Below, piece after piece: positions 32,081 to 41,083 of a stretch of DNA of 57,801 nucleotides; positions within the stretch are counted from its first letter, which is position 1; the number at the start of each line of letters is the position of its first letter. This DNA comes from JACQFZ01 sp045810625. GTDB taxonomy: Bacteria > Pseudomonadota > Gammaproteobacteria > Acidiferrobacterales > Sulfurifustaceae. The notes beneath the pieces were generated by a model. The model worked only from the letters and a program-made list of their open reading frames with translations, did no database searches and was not told the DNA's origin. The stretch is taken from positions 1 through 57,801 of the forward strand of contig JBJMVQ010000012.1 in NCBI GenBank assembly GCA_045810625.1, written 5' to 3'. The translations under genes and the position numbers were made by a program.

Positions 32081-33385
32081 ATGCCGAAGACGGGCGAACA
32101 CGAGCGATTGACCGTCGAGGGTCGCGAGATTTCGATCTCGAACCCGCGCAAAGTGCTGTTTCCGGAACGTGGTTACACGAAGCTCGATCTCGTGCGCTAC
32201 TACCTGGCCGTCGCCGACGGCGCGCTGCGCGCAGCGGGCGGCCGCCCGAACATGCTCGTGCGCTATCCGAACGGCGTCACGGGGGATTTCTTCTATCAGA
32301 AGCGGGCGCCGGAAGCGCGGCCCGATTGGGTCGAGGTGGTGCAGCTCCGCTTCCCGTCCGGGCGCCGCGCGGATGAAGTCGTCCCGCGCGACGCCGCCGC
32401 GCTCGCGTGGATGGCAAACCTCGCGTGCCTGGAACTGCACCCGCATCCCGTGCGCGCCGAGGATTTGGATCATCCCGACGAACTGCGCGTAGATCTCGAT
32501 CCGGTGCCGGGCGTCGAATGGCCGCAAGTGCGCGAAGTCGCGCGTGTCGTACAGGCGCTGCTTGAAGAGCTCGGGCTCGTCGGCTGGCCGAAGACGTCCG
32601 GCAAGCGCGGGCTGCACGTGTACGTGCGCATCGAACGGCGCTGGACGTTCGACGAGGTGCGCCGCGCGGCGCTCGCGCTTGCCCGCGAGGTGGAGCGGCG
32701 CGCACCGGAAATCGCCACGAGCAAATGGTGGAAGGAGGAGCGCCGCGGCGTGTTCGTGGACTACAACCAGAACGCGAAGGATCGCACCGTCGCCGCGGCG
32801 TATTCGGTGCGGCCGACGCCGGACGCACGAGTGTCCGCGCCGCTGACCTGGGACGAGATCGAGACGTGCGACCCGGCCGACTTCACGCTGGCGACCATGC
32901 CTGCACGGTATGCGCGACGGGGCGATCCCCATGCCGCGATCGATCGGCATCCCGGATCGCTCGAACGACTACTGCAGATGGCCGCGCGCGACGAGCGCGA
33001 CGGCCTCGGCGACGCGCCGTGGCCGCCGCACTACAAGAAGCAGCAAGGCGAGCCGCCGCGCGTGCAGCCGTCGAAGCGTCGTGTGCCGAATTACCCGCTG
33101 GTCGAGATCGGCCGCGCGGTACACGAGCAAGATGCGCTCGCCGGCTTGGAGCGCTGGAAGCGACGTCATCCGGCGGCTGCCGCTCATCTCGCGCCGGCCG
33201 ATGTGCTGGTCGATGCGATGCGCGGCCGCTCCTCGACGTGGACGCGCGTGCGTGTGAACCTGCAACACGTGCCGGCGGCGCTTCGGCCGTCGCAGGAAGC
33301 GCTCGACCCGGATGATCCGCCCGCGGGCGTCAAGCACGTTCGCGCGCCGCGCCGAAAACCTTCGTCAGCTCGTAGCCGCTCGTGA
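32081..33385 (+). CDS. LigD-type polymerase/primase (Prim-Pol) domain protein
   Basis: A stand-alone archaeo-eukaryotic primase-polymerase of 434 residues. The fold starts at ISNPRKVLFPERGYTKLDLV and carries FFYQKRAPEARPDWV, the metal-binding pair in RVDLDPVPG (Asp138, Asp140), and TSGKRGLHVYVRIE. A ~130-residue C-terminal extension rich in Arg and Pro follows the catalytic core. In mycobacteria, separate Prim-PolC and LigC proteins work together in excision and short-gap repair, and the neighbouring minus-strand ligase is LigC-like, so a similar pair is likely here. The 3' ends of the two genes overlap by 56 nt. Confidence 0.9.
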   Translation: MPKTGEHERLTVEGREISISNPRKVLFPERGYTKLDLVRYYLAVADGALRAAGGRPNMLVRYPNGVTGDFFYQKRAPEARPDWVEVVQLRFPSGRRADEVVPRDAAALAWMANLACLELHPHPVRAEDLDHPDELRVDLDPVPGVEWPQVREVARVVQALLEELGLVGWPKTSGKRGLHVYVRIERRWTFDEVRRAALALAREVERRAPEIATSKWWKEERRGVFVDYNQNAKDRTVAAAYSVRPTPDARVSAPLTWDEIETCDPADFTLATMPARYARRGDPHAAIDRHPGSLERLLQMAARDERDGLGDAPWPPHYKKQQGEPPRVQPSKRRVPNYPLVEIGRAVHEQDALAGLERWKRRHPAAAAHLAPADVLVDAMRGRSSTWTRVRVNLQHVPAALRPSQEALDPDDPPAGVKHVRAPRRKPSSARSRS

Positions 33386-34466
33386 CTTCGAGCTGATCGT
33401 AGCGACAGTCGCCGGGACGCTTGTCCGGCCGCCAGCGCACGAACGTCGCGGCGTGACGAAAGCGGTTTCCCTGCAGGTGATCGTATTTCACCTCGCACAC
33501 GCGCTCGATCCGAACCGGTTCCCAGGACAAATCCTTTCCGGCGCTCCAGCGGCTGTGTGCGCCCGGCATTCGCGTCGCGTCGTCGCCGCCGACCTGCGCC
33601 CACTCGCGCCAGGGATGGTGCTCGAACGCGTTTTCGCGCAGCGGCGCCAGCTCCTGGACGATTTGCTTGCGCGTCGCCATCGTGAAGGACGAGGTGACGC
33701 CGACGTGATGCAGGATGTTTCGATCGTCGTACAGGCCGAGCAGCAGCGAGCCGACCGCGTCGCGGCCGCTCTTGTGCCAGCGAAAACCCGCGACGACGCA
33801 GTCGGCCGTACGCACGTGCTTGACCTTGATCATCGCGCGCTTGCCGGGCTGATACGGCGCGTCGGCGGGCTTCGCAACCACGCCGTCGAGCCCGGCGCCC
33901 TCGAACCGCGCCAGCCATTCGGCGGCTTGGTCGCGATCACGTGTCATCGGCGTGAGGTAAAGCGGCGGCATGATGTCGGCGAAGAGCCGCTCCAGCGACG
34001 CGCGACGTTCGCTCTGCGGCTGCGATGTGATGTCGCGACCGTCGAAGGCAAGCAGGTCGAACGCGATGAAGGACGATGGCGTTTCGCGCGCAAGCTTGGC
34101 GACGCGCGAGGCGGCGGGATGCAGGCGCAGCTGTAGCGCGTCGAAGTCGAGCCCGTGAGCGCTCGCGATGACGATCTCGCCGTCGATCACGCAGCCCGGC
34201 GGAAGCCGTTCGAGCAATCGCTCGTGCAGCTCCGGAAAATAGCGGTCGAGCGGCCGCAGGTCGCGGCTTTGAATCATGACGTCGTGGTCGTGACGAAACA
34301 CGAGCGCGCGAAAGCCGTCCCACTTGGGTTCGTACAAAAAGGCGCCGACGGGTAGCGCGTCGGCGAGCTTCGCGAGCATCGGCTCGATCGGTGCGGCGAG
34401 ACGCGTCGTGCGCGTCGACGCCTGGGGAGCGTGGACAGAAGCAGAGGGCGGCTTGCGGTTGATCAT
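33330..34466 (-). CDS. ATP-dependent DNA ligase, LigC-like
   Basis: A stand-alone ATP-dependent ligase of 378 residues. Motif I YEPKWDGFR supplies the AMP-accepting Lys48; VIDGEIVIA and the motif V-like KRAMIKVKHVRTADCVV follow; the OB domain ends with ERVCEVKYDHLQGNRFRH. This wording resembles mycobacterial LigC more than the LigD ligase at 10149-12101, which suggests a separate origin, perhaps by transfer from actinobacteria (inference). It would seal nicks after gap filling by the convergent Prim-Pol gene. The 222 bases upstream of it (34467-34688) hold no gene. Confidence 0.92.
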   Translation of the reverse strand: MINRKPPSASVHAPQASTRTTRLAAPIEPMLAKLADALPVGAFLYEPKWDGFRALVFRHDHDVMIQSRDLRPLDRYFPELHERLLERLPPGCVIDGEIVIASAHGLDFDALQLRLHPAASRVAKLARETPSSFIAFDLLAFDGRDITSQPQSERRASLERLFADIMPPLYLTPMTRDRDQAAEWLARFEGAGLDGVVAKPADAPYQPGKRAMIKVKHVRTADCVVAGFRWHKSGRDAVGSLLLGLYDDRNILHHVGVTSSFTMATRKQIVQELAPLRENAFEHHPWREWAQVGGDDATRMPGAHSRWSAGKDLSWEPVRIERVCEVKYDHLQGNRFRHAATFVRWRPDKRPGDCRYDQLEVTSGYELTKVFGAARERA

Positions 34467-34688
34467 GGCATTGCCCGGTCATCCACTTGGTCCGCCGATG
34501 GCCGGCATGGTTCCTCCCGTAATCTCCTGCGCCTTGCACGTCTCCGGAAACCCCGCACTTGGCCACACCGGCTACGCGGGCGTGCCGCACTTGAAGCAGA
34601 CCCGATTGGTTTGGGCTTCCTGCTTCGAGTTTGTGCAGCGGGTAACCGTCCATCGCCGGTTGTTCTACAATCCGCCGCTTTGTCGGTA

Positions 34689-35328
34689 ATGAAAATGGAG
34701 TCTTTGTGGGCGTGGGCACAAAAACACGAAATCACCACCGGTGTCGTCGTGCTGATCGCCATCGTCGCCGTCGTGCTCGGACAGCGTACGCTGCAACGGC
34801 GTACAGAACGTGTCATCGAGCGGATCGGCCGCGGCCCGATCATCGAGAGCGTGTACGGCGTCGGTACCGTCATGGCGACGCGCAGCTTTCAGATCGAGTG
34901 GGGCGTTGCGAGCACGATCCGGGCGCTTTACGTAAAAAGGGCGACCGCGGTGTGACGCGGGCGGCGTGCGCGCATCAGCTTCGACAGCATGCGTGGCGAG
35001 ACGTACGACGGTGTCGTCGAATCGGCGAGTCGCTGTTGGCACAGTTCGGGTTGGGCGATAAGCTGCACCGCCGGCCGCGCGAGCTTTCGGGCGGAGAGCA
35101 GCAGCGTGTGGCGATCGCGCGAGCGCTGGTGATGGAGCCGGAATACTTGTTCGCCGACGAGCCGACGGAAATCTGGACTCGGCGAACGGTGAGATCGTGA
35201 TGAACATCCTACGCGATTTGAACGAGAAGCACGGGACGACAATCGTTCTCGTCACCCACGACCCGGATTTCGCCAACATGGCGAGACGCAAGAGTCAACT
35301 GGTGGACGGAAGAGTCGTCGGCCCCTAA
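34689..35328 (+). pseudogene. Decayed MacA/MacB-type exporter locus
   Basis: Residues read from ATG 34689 give the start of an HlyD/MacA-like adaptor: one membrane helix (TTGVVVLIAIVAVVLGQ) then GPIIESVYGVGTV and STIRALYVK, after which the frame breaks at 34955. From about 35010 the sequence reads as the second half of an ABC ATPase: LHRRPRELSGGEQQRVAIAR (signature motif), LFADEPT (Walker B), then a -1 nt frameshift near 35170 after which DSANGEIVMNILRDLNEKHG and TTIVLVTHDPDFA complete the protein to the stop at 35328. The Walker A half and most of the adaptor are missing, so one large deletion plus point frameshifts explain the scar. Confidence 0.8.
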
Positions 35329-35337
35329 CGCTCACCG

Positions 35338-36507
35338 ATGCACGTCCAGCCCCTGTACACGCGCGCGTTCGTGTTCGCTGCGGTCGCGACGCTGATGTTG
35401 AGCCTGTCCGGCTTCCTGTTCGTTCATCTTCCGGGCTATCTGCATGCACTCGGTGCCGGCGAAGCGGAGATCGGCCGAATCATGTCGGCGCAGGCGATCG
35501 GCGCGATCGTCGCATGGCCGTTCGTGGGACGCGCCATGGACGCGCGCGGCCGACGCATCGTGATACTCGCCGGTTGCGCGTTGTTCCTCGTCGTCGTGGC
35601 GCTGTATCAATATGTTGGTTCGCTCGGGCCGTTCGTGTACGCCGTGCGCGTGCTCGACGGCATCGCCCACACGATGTGGTATACGGCCCTGTTTACGCAT
35701 GCGGCCGACCTGGTACCGGTGAAGCGTCGAACCCAAGGACTGGCGATCTTCGGTACCTCGGGATTGGTGACGATCGGGCTCGGCGCGCAATTCGGCGACG
35801 TTATTCTCGCGTATGCGGACTATCGGGCGCTTTTCCTCGGCGCGCTCGGCTTTGCCGCGCTCGGATTGCTCTTTTCGCTGCCGCTGCGTGACGTACGTAT
35901 CGTGCACGATGACGTCGCGCATCCGTCGCGCGGCATCGGCGCGGTGGCGACGCAATCCACCCTGCTCCCGATCTGGTTCGCCGCCGCTGCCTTCTTCATT
36001 TCGCTCGGCGCGCTGTTCACGTTCATGAAGACGTTCGTGGCGACCCGGGAAATCGGCACGGTCGGCGGCTTTTTCACCGCGTACGCCGCGGTCGCCGTGC
36101 TGCTGCGCGTGTTCCTCGGCTGGCTGCCGGATCGGATCGGCGTGAAGCGCATGTTCGGTATCGCGATGTTTTGCGAAGCGCTCGGTTTCGTCGTTTTGGC
36201 GTTGGCGCAGACGCCGGTCTATGTGTTGGCGGCGGGGGTGCTTTGCGGGATCGGGCATGGCTACACATACCCGGTGCTGTTCAGTCTCGTCGTCGAGCGC
36301 GCAAAGTCCCGTCAACGCGGCTCGGCGATGGCGTTCTATATCACGATCGATTGGCTTGGCTTGCTCCTCGCCGGTCCCATCGTCGGGAATCTCATCGAGC
36401 GCGCCGGCTATACCGCCGCGTTCGCAGCGCTGGCGCTGCTGTTGATAGCGGGGTCGGCGCTGTTTTACGTCGTCGACCGACCGAAGCCGGGCGCACGCGC
36501 GGCGTAA
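35338..36507 (+). CDS. MFS transporter
   Basis: A 389-residue inner-membrane major facilitator protein with twelve predicted helices. The loop 2-3 motif appears as GRAMDARGRR and its counterpart in the second half as LGWLPDRIGVKR. It would move a small solute by proton exchange; the substrate is not predictable. The ATG lies 10 nt after the end of the decayed ABC exporter locus, so it may once have been part of that operon. Confidence 0.88.
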   Translation: MHVQPLYTRAFVFAAVATLMLSLSGFLFVHLPGYLHALGAGEAEIGRIMSAQAIGAIVAWPFVGRAMDARGRRIVILAGCALFLVVVALYQYVGSLGPFVYAVRVLDGIAHTMWYTALFTHAADLVPVKRRTQGLAIFGTSGLVTIGLGAQFGDVILAYADYRALFLGALGFAALGLLFSLPLRDVRIVHDDVAHPSRGIGAVATQSTLLPIWFAAAAFFISLGALFTFMKTFVATREIGTVGGFFTAYAAVAVLLRVFLGWLPDRIGVKRMFGIAMFCEALGFVVLALAQTPVYVLAAGVLCGIGHGYTYPVLFSLVVERAKSRQRGSAMAFYITIDWLGLLLAGPIVGNLIERAGYTAAFAALALLLIAGSALFYVVDRPKPGARAA

Positions 36508-36606
36508 GCGGCCCAGCGACGTGACGGCGATGATGGAGCTACGCAGGTAGTCGGGTAGAATGCGCGGCGAAACGCGCCGCCAGGCGCCGGGGAGCGAAGT
36601 CAGCCC

Positions 36607-37446
36607 GTGGTGAATCAGACGAGACGAACACGCGCGACGATGGACGCGCTCCGTGTTTTACTGGGTATCCTTTTAATATGCCTCGCCCGCGCCGCGTTTG
36701 CCCTGGCGCCGGAAAGCGTTTTTCTCGAAGAGCTGACTTGGACCGAGCTCAAGCATGAGATCGAGGCCGGCAAGACGACGATCATCGTGCCGGTCGGCGG
36801 CACCGAACAAAACGGTCCCGCCATCGCGCTCGGCAAGCACAACGTGCGCGTTCGGGCATTCGCGCAGAAAATCGCGCGCTCGCTCGGCAACGCCCTCGTG
36901 GCGCCGGTCGTCGCGTATGTTCCCGAAGGGGGCGTGAGCCCGCCGACGGCGCACATGCGCTTTCCCGGAACGATCACCGTTCCGGACGATGCGTTCGAGA
37001 AAACGCTCGAGTACGCGGCGCGCAGTTTTAAATTGCACGGCTTTCACGACATCGTTTTTATCGGCGATCACGGCGGGTATCAAAAGAGCCTGATAACGGT
37101 GGCGCAGCGGTTGAATCACGCGTGGACCGGCACGCCGGTACGTGCGCACGCGATCGAGGCTTATTACCGGGCGATCGAGACGACCTACGCGCAGACGCTC
37201 AAGCGCCGCGGTTATAGCGATAACGAAATTGGAATGCACGCGGGACTCACCGACACCTCGCTCGCGCTCGCAGTCGATCCGAACCTGGTTCGCGCCGAAC
37301 GGCTGTCGTCACCGGAGCTCGACCGCGCGCACGGCGTTTACGGCGATCCGCGGCGCGCGAGCGCGGCGTTGGGAGAGATGGGTGTCGACATCGTCGTTAC
37401 GCAAACAGCGGACGCGATCAAGAAAGCGGTTTCGCGTCATCCGTAG
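36607..37446 (+). CDS. Secreted creatininase-family protein
   Basis: A creatininase-fold amidohydrolase of about 279 residues. The N-terminus has a hydrophobic signal (LRVLLGILLICLARAAFA), so it should be exported. The family phrase reads VGGTEQNGPAIALGKHN where creatininase has TEQHGPHLPLGTD: the metal glutamate stays, but the next His is Asn and the Asp is His. Later motifs IGDHGGYQ and MHAGLTDTS correspond to NGHGGN and HAGE-x-ETS, the latter without its glutamate. It therefore belongs to a divergent subgroup with an altered metal site and probably another substrate. The start may be GTG 36607 or ATG 36640. Confidence 0.82.
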   Translation: MVNQTRRTRATMDALRVLLGILLICLARAAFALAPESVFLEELTWTELKHEIEAGKTTIIVPVGGTEQNGPAIALGKHNVRVRAFAQKIARSLGNALVAPVVAYVPEGGVSPPTAHMRFPGTITVPDDAFEKTLEYAARSFKLHGFHDIVFIGDHGGYQKSLITVAQRLNHAWTGTPVRAHAIEAYYRAIETTYAQTLKRRGYSDNEIGMHAGLTDTSLALAVDPNLVRAERLSSPELDRAHGVYGDPRRASAALGEMGVDIVVTQTADAIKKAVSRHP

Positions 37447-37598
37447 AAGAAAAGAAATTGTCTGCGGGACTGCCCAATGCGCCGTACGCTCGTCGAACCT
37501 GCCATCGCACTCGCGCGGCGGTTTCGCGCGTACCGATCGCTCGATGAAGCCGGCATGAGTTTTCGTCTTCGTTTGCTGTCATTCACTTGGGAGCATGC

Positions 37599-38771
37599 AT
37601 GAAAATAAGCCCGAACCTGTTTGTTGCGGTTTCCAGCGCGGCGATTTCCGTTGCGTTGTCGCTGTTGGCGCTGTCGAATACCGGGGCGGCCGAGACGGTC
37701 GCGACGATGCCCGGCATGCCGGCGGTGGCGGATGCGAACAATCTTTATAGCGAGACCGGGGCCGGCCGATTCAGCGCCACCACCAGCGGCGCGCTCGCGC
37801 GAGTCTACGTTCCGAATCTGCGTTCGAACGACGTGTATGTCATCGATCCGGCTACGCTGAAAGTCGTCGATCGCTTCAAGGTCGGCATCAATCCGCAGCA
37901 CATCGTGCCGGCGTGGGATTTACAGACCCTTTGGGTGACGAACAACGCCGAGGGCCGAACCGATGGCAGCTTGACGCCGATCGATCCGAAGACCGGAAAG
38001 CCGGGGAAGGCGATCGCGGTCGACGATCCGTATAACATGTATTTCACGCCGAACGGCGAGTTTGCGATCGTCGTGGCGGAAGCCTACAAGCGTCTCGACT
38101 TCCGCGATCCGCATACGATGGCGTCGAAGTTCTCCATTCCAACGCCGCAGTGTCCGGGCATCAATCACGCCGACTTTTCCATCGATGGCAAGTACGCGAT
38201 CTTCACCTGCGAATTCGGCGGCAGCCTCGCCAAAATCGATCTCGTCGACCGCAAAGTGCTCGGTTACCTGAAGCTCTCGAAGGGCCACATGCCGCAGGAC
38301 ATTCGTGTCTCGCCGGACGGCAAGATCTTCTACGTCGCCGACATGATGGCGGACGGGGTGTTCGTCGTCGACGGCGCGAGCTTCAAGGAGATCGGATTTA
38401 TCGAAACCGGCGTCGGCACCCACGGCCTGTATCCGAGCCGCGACGGCAAGAAGCTTTATGTCGCCAATCGCGGTTCAAACAAGATTCACGGCGCGAAGGG
38501 CGGTAAGGGGAGCGTCTCCGTGATCGACTTCGCGACACGGAAAGTGGATGTCACGTGGCCGATCCCCGGCGGCGGCAGCCCGGACATGGGCAACGTCAGC
38601 GCCGATGGAAAGCAGCTTTGGCTATCGGGCCGTTACGATGACCTCGTCTACGTGTTCGATACCGCGACGGGTGCGGTGAAGAAGATTCCGGTCGGGATGG
38701 AGCCGCACGGCCTGACGGTCTGGCCGCAACCCGGTCGCTACTCGCTCGGGCACACGGGAAACATGCGGTAG
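37599..38771 (+). CDS. Secreted YVTN beta-propeller protein
   Basis: A 390-residue exported protein with a signal peptide (about 1-33, ending NTGAA) followed by seven or so beta-propeller blades with the repeating V-pattern D-x-K-I-F-Y-V-A/N (for example RVSPDGKIFYVADMM and YPSRDGKKLYVANRG). Such proteins act as periplasmic or surface binding scaffolds, often next to cytochromes or metal enzymes; none is adjacent. The start is ATG 37599 with GGGAG 5 nt upstream. A His appears at the end of several blades (HIVPAW, HGLYPS, HGLTVW), possibly for metal. Confidence 0.85.
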   Translation: MKISPNLFVAVSSAAISVALSLLALSNTGAAETVATMPGMPAVADANNLYSETGAGRFSATTSGALARVYVPNLRSNDVYVIDPATLKVVDRFKVGINPQHIVPAWDLQTLWVTNNAEGRTDGSLTPIDPKTGKPGKAIAVDDPYNMYFTPNGEFAIVVAEAYKRLDFRDPHTMASKFSIPTPQCPGINHADFSIDGKYAIFTCEFGGSLAKIDLVDRKVLGYLKLSKGHMPQDIRVSPDGKIFYVADMMADGVFVVDGASFKEIGFIETGVGTHGLYPSRDGKKLYVANRGSNKIHGAKGGKGSVSVIDFATRKVDVTWPIPGGGSPDMGNVSADGKQLWLSGRYDDLVYVFDTATGAVKKIPVGMEPHGLTVWPQPGRYSLGHTGNMR

Positions 38772-38776
38772 CGCGT

Positions 38777-38810
38777 AAAAAAAAGACCTCGATCCCGAAG
38801 GATCGAGGTC
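38777..38810 (-). terminator. Intrinsic terminator of the PPC-domain gene
   Basis: Read on the minus strand: a perfect 11-bp stem GACCTCGATCC / GGATCGAGGTC closed by a TTCG tetraloop, then eight Ts. It lies directly after the stop at 38827. On the plus strand the hairpin has no T-run behind it, so it serves mainly the minus-strand gene. Confidence 0.9.
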
Positions 38811-38826
38811 TCGTGGTCAAAAACCG

Positions 38827-39792
38827 TTAGTGGTCGTGGTCGTGGCCGTGGCCGCGGGCCTCGGGCAGCCAGTTAACGTGGGGGTAGCGATCGTGCCGGC
38901 GCTTCTCGGCGATGACTTTTAATGCGCCGTGGCCTTCGATCTTGCGTCCGTCCGTCGTCTTGCCGCGCAGGACCCCCTGCGTGTCGCCCACCTCGAAGCC
39001 CGTCGCGGTCGTCGTGAAGTGACAAACCATATCCGTCAGACTATCGCGGTTAGTATCTCTCGGGCGCCGACGGCAATGCCGCAGGCTCTGCTCGTCGCCG
39101 GTCGCGCCGAACGTGAGTGAAGCGACATCGACTTTCGTGGCATCGAAATCTTTCGAAGAGAGTATCGCCACCGGTATCTCGCCCTCAAAGCGCTGATTCA
39201 GCGGGACGACGTCGCTCCGGCCGGGTACGATATCGATGCTGACTTGCAGCACCGGCGGCGCCGGCGGGGTGATGACCAGCGTGTATTGCCCGACGTCAAA
39301 AGGGCTGCCGCAGCCGACGCGGGTGGTGTTGCGCAGGAAGTTACAATTGCTCGTCACCCCGACGATGTAGTACCCGTCATGATCGAACTGGACGCTATCG
39401 AGACGCGCGTCGGCCGACCAGGTCGAGCCGGGATCCAGGTCCGGGGCGTCATCGTTCGTGTTGGCGTTGTAGATGGTCAGGGTGGTGGCGTCAAAAATCG
39501 CGATCTTGGTATCGACATCGCGGTTGGTCGTAAAGTCTCCGCTCACCATGCCGCCGTCGATATCGAACGTAAGTACGTCGCCGGCATGGGCAAAGAACTT
39601 GTAGAGATCGACGTCGGGAGTCGTATCGCCCAGCCGACCATTGATAGTGACTACGCCCTGAGAAAGGTCGATGAGTTGCGCCACGTCGGGCGTGTTGTTC
39701 GGCTCGACCTCATTAATAGTCGTGGCCGCGCGTACCATGCCGAACATGCCGAACGTGCTCAGCAGGGCGGCCCACCAAATTTTGCGTTTCAT
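38827..39792 (-). CDS. Secreted protein with pre-peptidase (PPC)-like domain and His-rich tail
   Basis: A 321-residue exported protein. A signal peptide (about 1-22, ending MVRA) precedes a beta-sandwich of the bacterial pre-peptidase C-terminal type: EVEPNNTPDVAQ, then DVDLYKFFAHAGDVLTFDI and YYIVGVTSN. A second beta domain runs from about 185 (LQVSIDIVPGRSDVVPLNQ), a pattern seen in calcium-associated and PEP-CTERM-type surface proteins. The end GHGHDHDH could bind metal. No peptidase or sorting domain is present. GGAG stands 8 nt before the ATG, and an intrinsic terminator follows. Confidence 0.8.
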   Translation of the reverse strand: MKRKIWWAALLSTFGMFGMVRAATTINEVEPNNTPDVAQLIDLSQGVVTINGRLGDTTPDVDLYKFFAHAGDVLTFDIDGGMVSGDFTTNRDVDTKIAIFDATTLTIYNANTNDDAPDLDPGSTWSADARLDSVQFDHDGYYIVGVTSNCNFLRNTTRVGCGSPFDVGQYTLVITPPAPPVLQVSIDIVPGRSDVVPLNQRFEGEIPVAILSSKDFDATKVDVASLTFGATGDEQSLRHCRRRPRDTNRDSLTDMVCHFTTTATGFEVGDTQGVLRGKTTDGRKIEGHGALKVIAEKRRHDRYPHVNWLPEARGHGHDHDH

Positions 39793-40230
39793 GGGGTTCT
39801 CCTTCGTTGGTTCTTGGCGGCAAGCTCCCGTTTGTCTCCCTGCTCAATCCGTACGGCCTTCGTACGGGTACAGGTTCACCCTTCGCGTTCTTGCGGCCGT
39901 AAGGCGAAAACGTAGGCGGGTTCTTGGTTTCCGCCATCTTATGAAGGCGCCTCGAGTTATCGCAGGACGTCGGAAATCAGTCACAACTGGCTATCAAGCA
40001 AGAAGAAAGCGTGAAGAGGTTCGAGCGATTGGAGCAGATAGGTGGCGTCGGAAGGCCGACGAATGGCAAGGAAGCGTGATTCTCTCCGACTGACGCAACC
40101 CCGGATTGAGCGGGCACGACGCCAAGTCGGATCGCACCCGATTCGAGACAATAGTTTCGGAAGGGCCTCGATGTGATCGAACGACTTGGTTGAAATAGAG
40201 TGACAGGTCAATCGACTAGGAGAGATACCT
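39793..40230. other. Long structured leader and gap without a gene
   Basis: 438 bases between the divergent PPC-domain and SDR genes. On the minus strand, upstream of the PPC gene, a hairpin CCGTACG-AAGGC-CGTACGG (about 39855-39873) and two copies of GGTTCTTGG (read on the plus strand) at about 39814 and 39919 suggest a folded leader. A c-di-GMP-I riboswitch was considered because of ACGCGAAGGGTGAACC, but the hallmark second block was not found. No terminator or clear promoter was seen. Confidence 0.4.
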
Positions 40231-41052
40231 ATGCCCTCCCTTAAAGGGAAGACCCTCTTCATCACCGGTGCCAGCCGCGGAATCGGCAAAGCCATCGGTC
40301 TGCGGGCGGCGCGCGACGGCGCGAACGTAGTGATCGCGGCGAAAACGACCGAACCTCATCCAAAGTTACCCGGCACGATCTACACCGCGGCCGAGGAAAT
40401 CGAAGCGGCCGGCGGCCGGGCATTGCCGCTTGCCGTCGACATCCGCGATGAGGACCAGATCCGTGCCGCAGTGGAACGAACGGTGAAGACGTTCGGTGGC
40501 CTCGACATCCTGGTGAACAACGCGAGCGCCATTTTTCTGGCCGGCACGGTCGGCACACCGATGAAGCGCTTCGACCTGATGCATCAAATCAATACGCGCG
40601 GCACGTACGCCTGCTCGCAGGCATGCATTCCTTATCTGCGGGACGCGGAGAATCCCCACATCCTGAATCTTTCGCCGCCGCTCAATATGGAGGTGCGCTG
40701 GTTCGCGCCGCACGTGGCTTATACGATGGCGAAGTACGGGATGAGCATGTGCGTGCTCGGGATGAGCGAAGAGCTGCGGGGCGAGCGCATCGCGGTGAAC
40801 GCGCTCTGGCCGCGTACGCCGATTGCGACCGCGGCCGTGCAGAACCTCTTGGGTGGCGATACCACGATCCGCGGCAGCCGCAAGCCCGAAATCGTGGCGG
40901 ACGCGGCGCACGTGATCTTCACCGAAGACAGCCGCAGCTGCACGGGGAACTTCTTCATCGACGACGAAGTGCTCGCGCGCGCGGGCGTCACGGACTTCGA
41001 TCAGTACGCGGTCGTTCCCGGCGCGCCCTTGCTGCAGGATTTCTTCTTGTAA
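40231..41052 (+). CDS. SDR, HSDL2-like oxidoreductase
   Basis: A 273-residue short-chain dehydrogenase with TGASRGIG (12-19), VNNAS (95-99), and catalytic Ser148, Tyr164 and Lys168 (YTMAK). The insertions AAKTTEPHPKLPGTIYTAAE and LSPPLNM are characteristic of the HSDL2 branch, whose mammalian member is peroxisomal and of uncertain substrate. It uses NAD(P); the natural substrate is not known. It begins at ATG 40231 with AGGAGAG 7 nt upstream and appears monocistronic. Confidence 0.9.
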   Translation: MPSLKGKTLFITGASRGIGKAIGLRAARDGANVVIAAKTTEPHPKLPGTIYTAAEEIEAAGGRALPLAVDIRDEDQIRAAVERTVKTFGGLDILVNNASAIFLAGTVGTPMKRFDLMHQINTRGTYACSQACIPYLRDAENPHILNLSPPLNMEVRWFAPHVAYTMAKYGMSMCVLGMSEELRGERIAVNALWPRTPIATAAVQNLLGGDTTIRGSRKPEIVADAAHVIFTEDSRSCTGNFFIDDEVLARAGVTDFDQYAVVPGAPLLQDFFL

Positions 41053-41083
41053 GTGCGTGGTCGCACGCCGTGGATGATTGCGG

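Noticed and set aside
38785..38810. Hairpin as terminator for the plus-strand propeller gene
   Set aside because: No T-run follows on the plus strand; the A-run before it makes it a minus-strand terminator.
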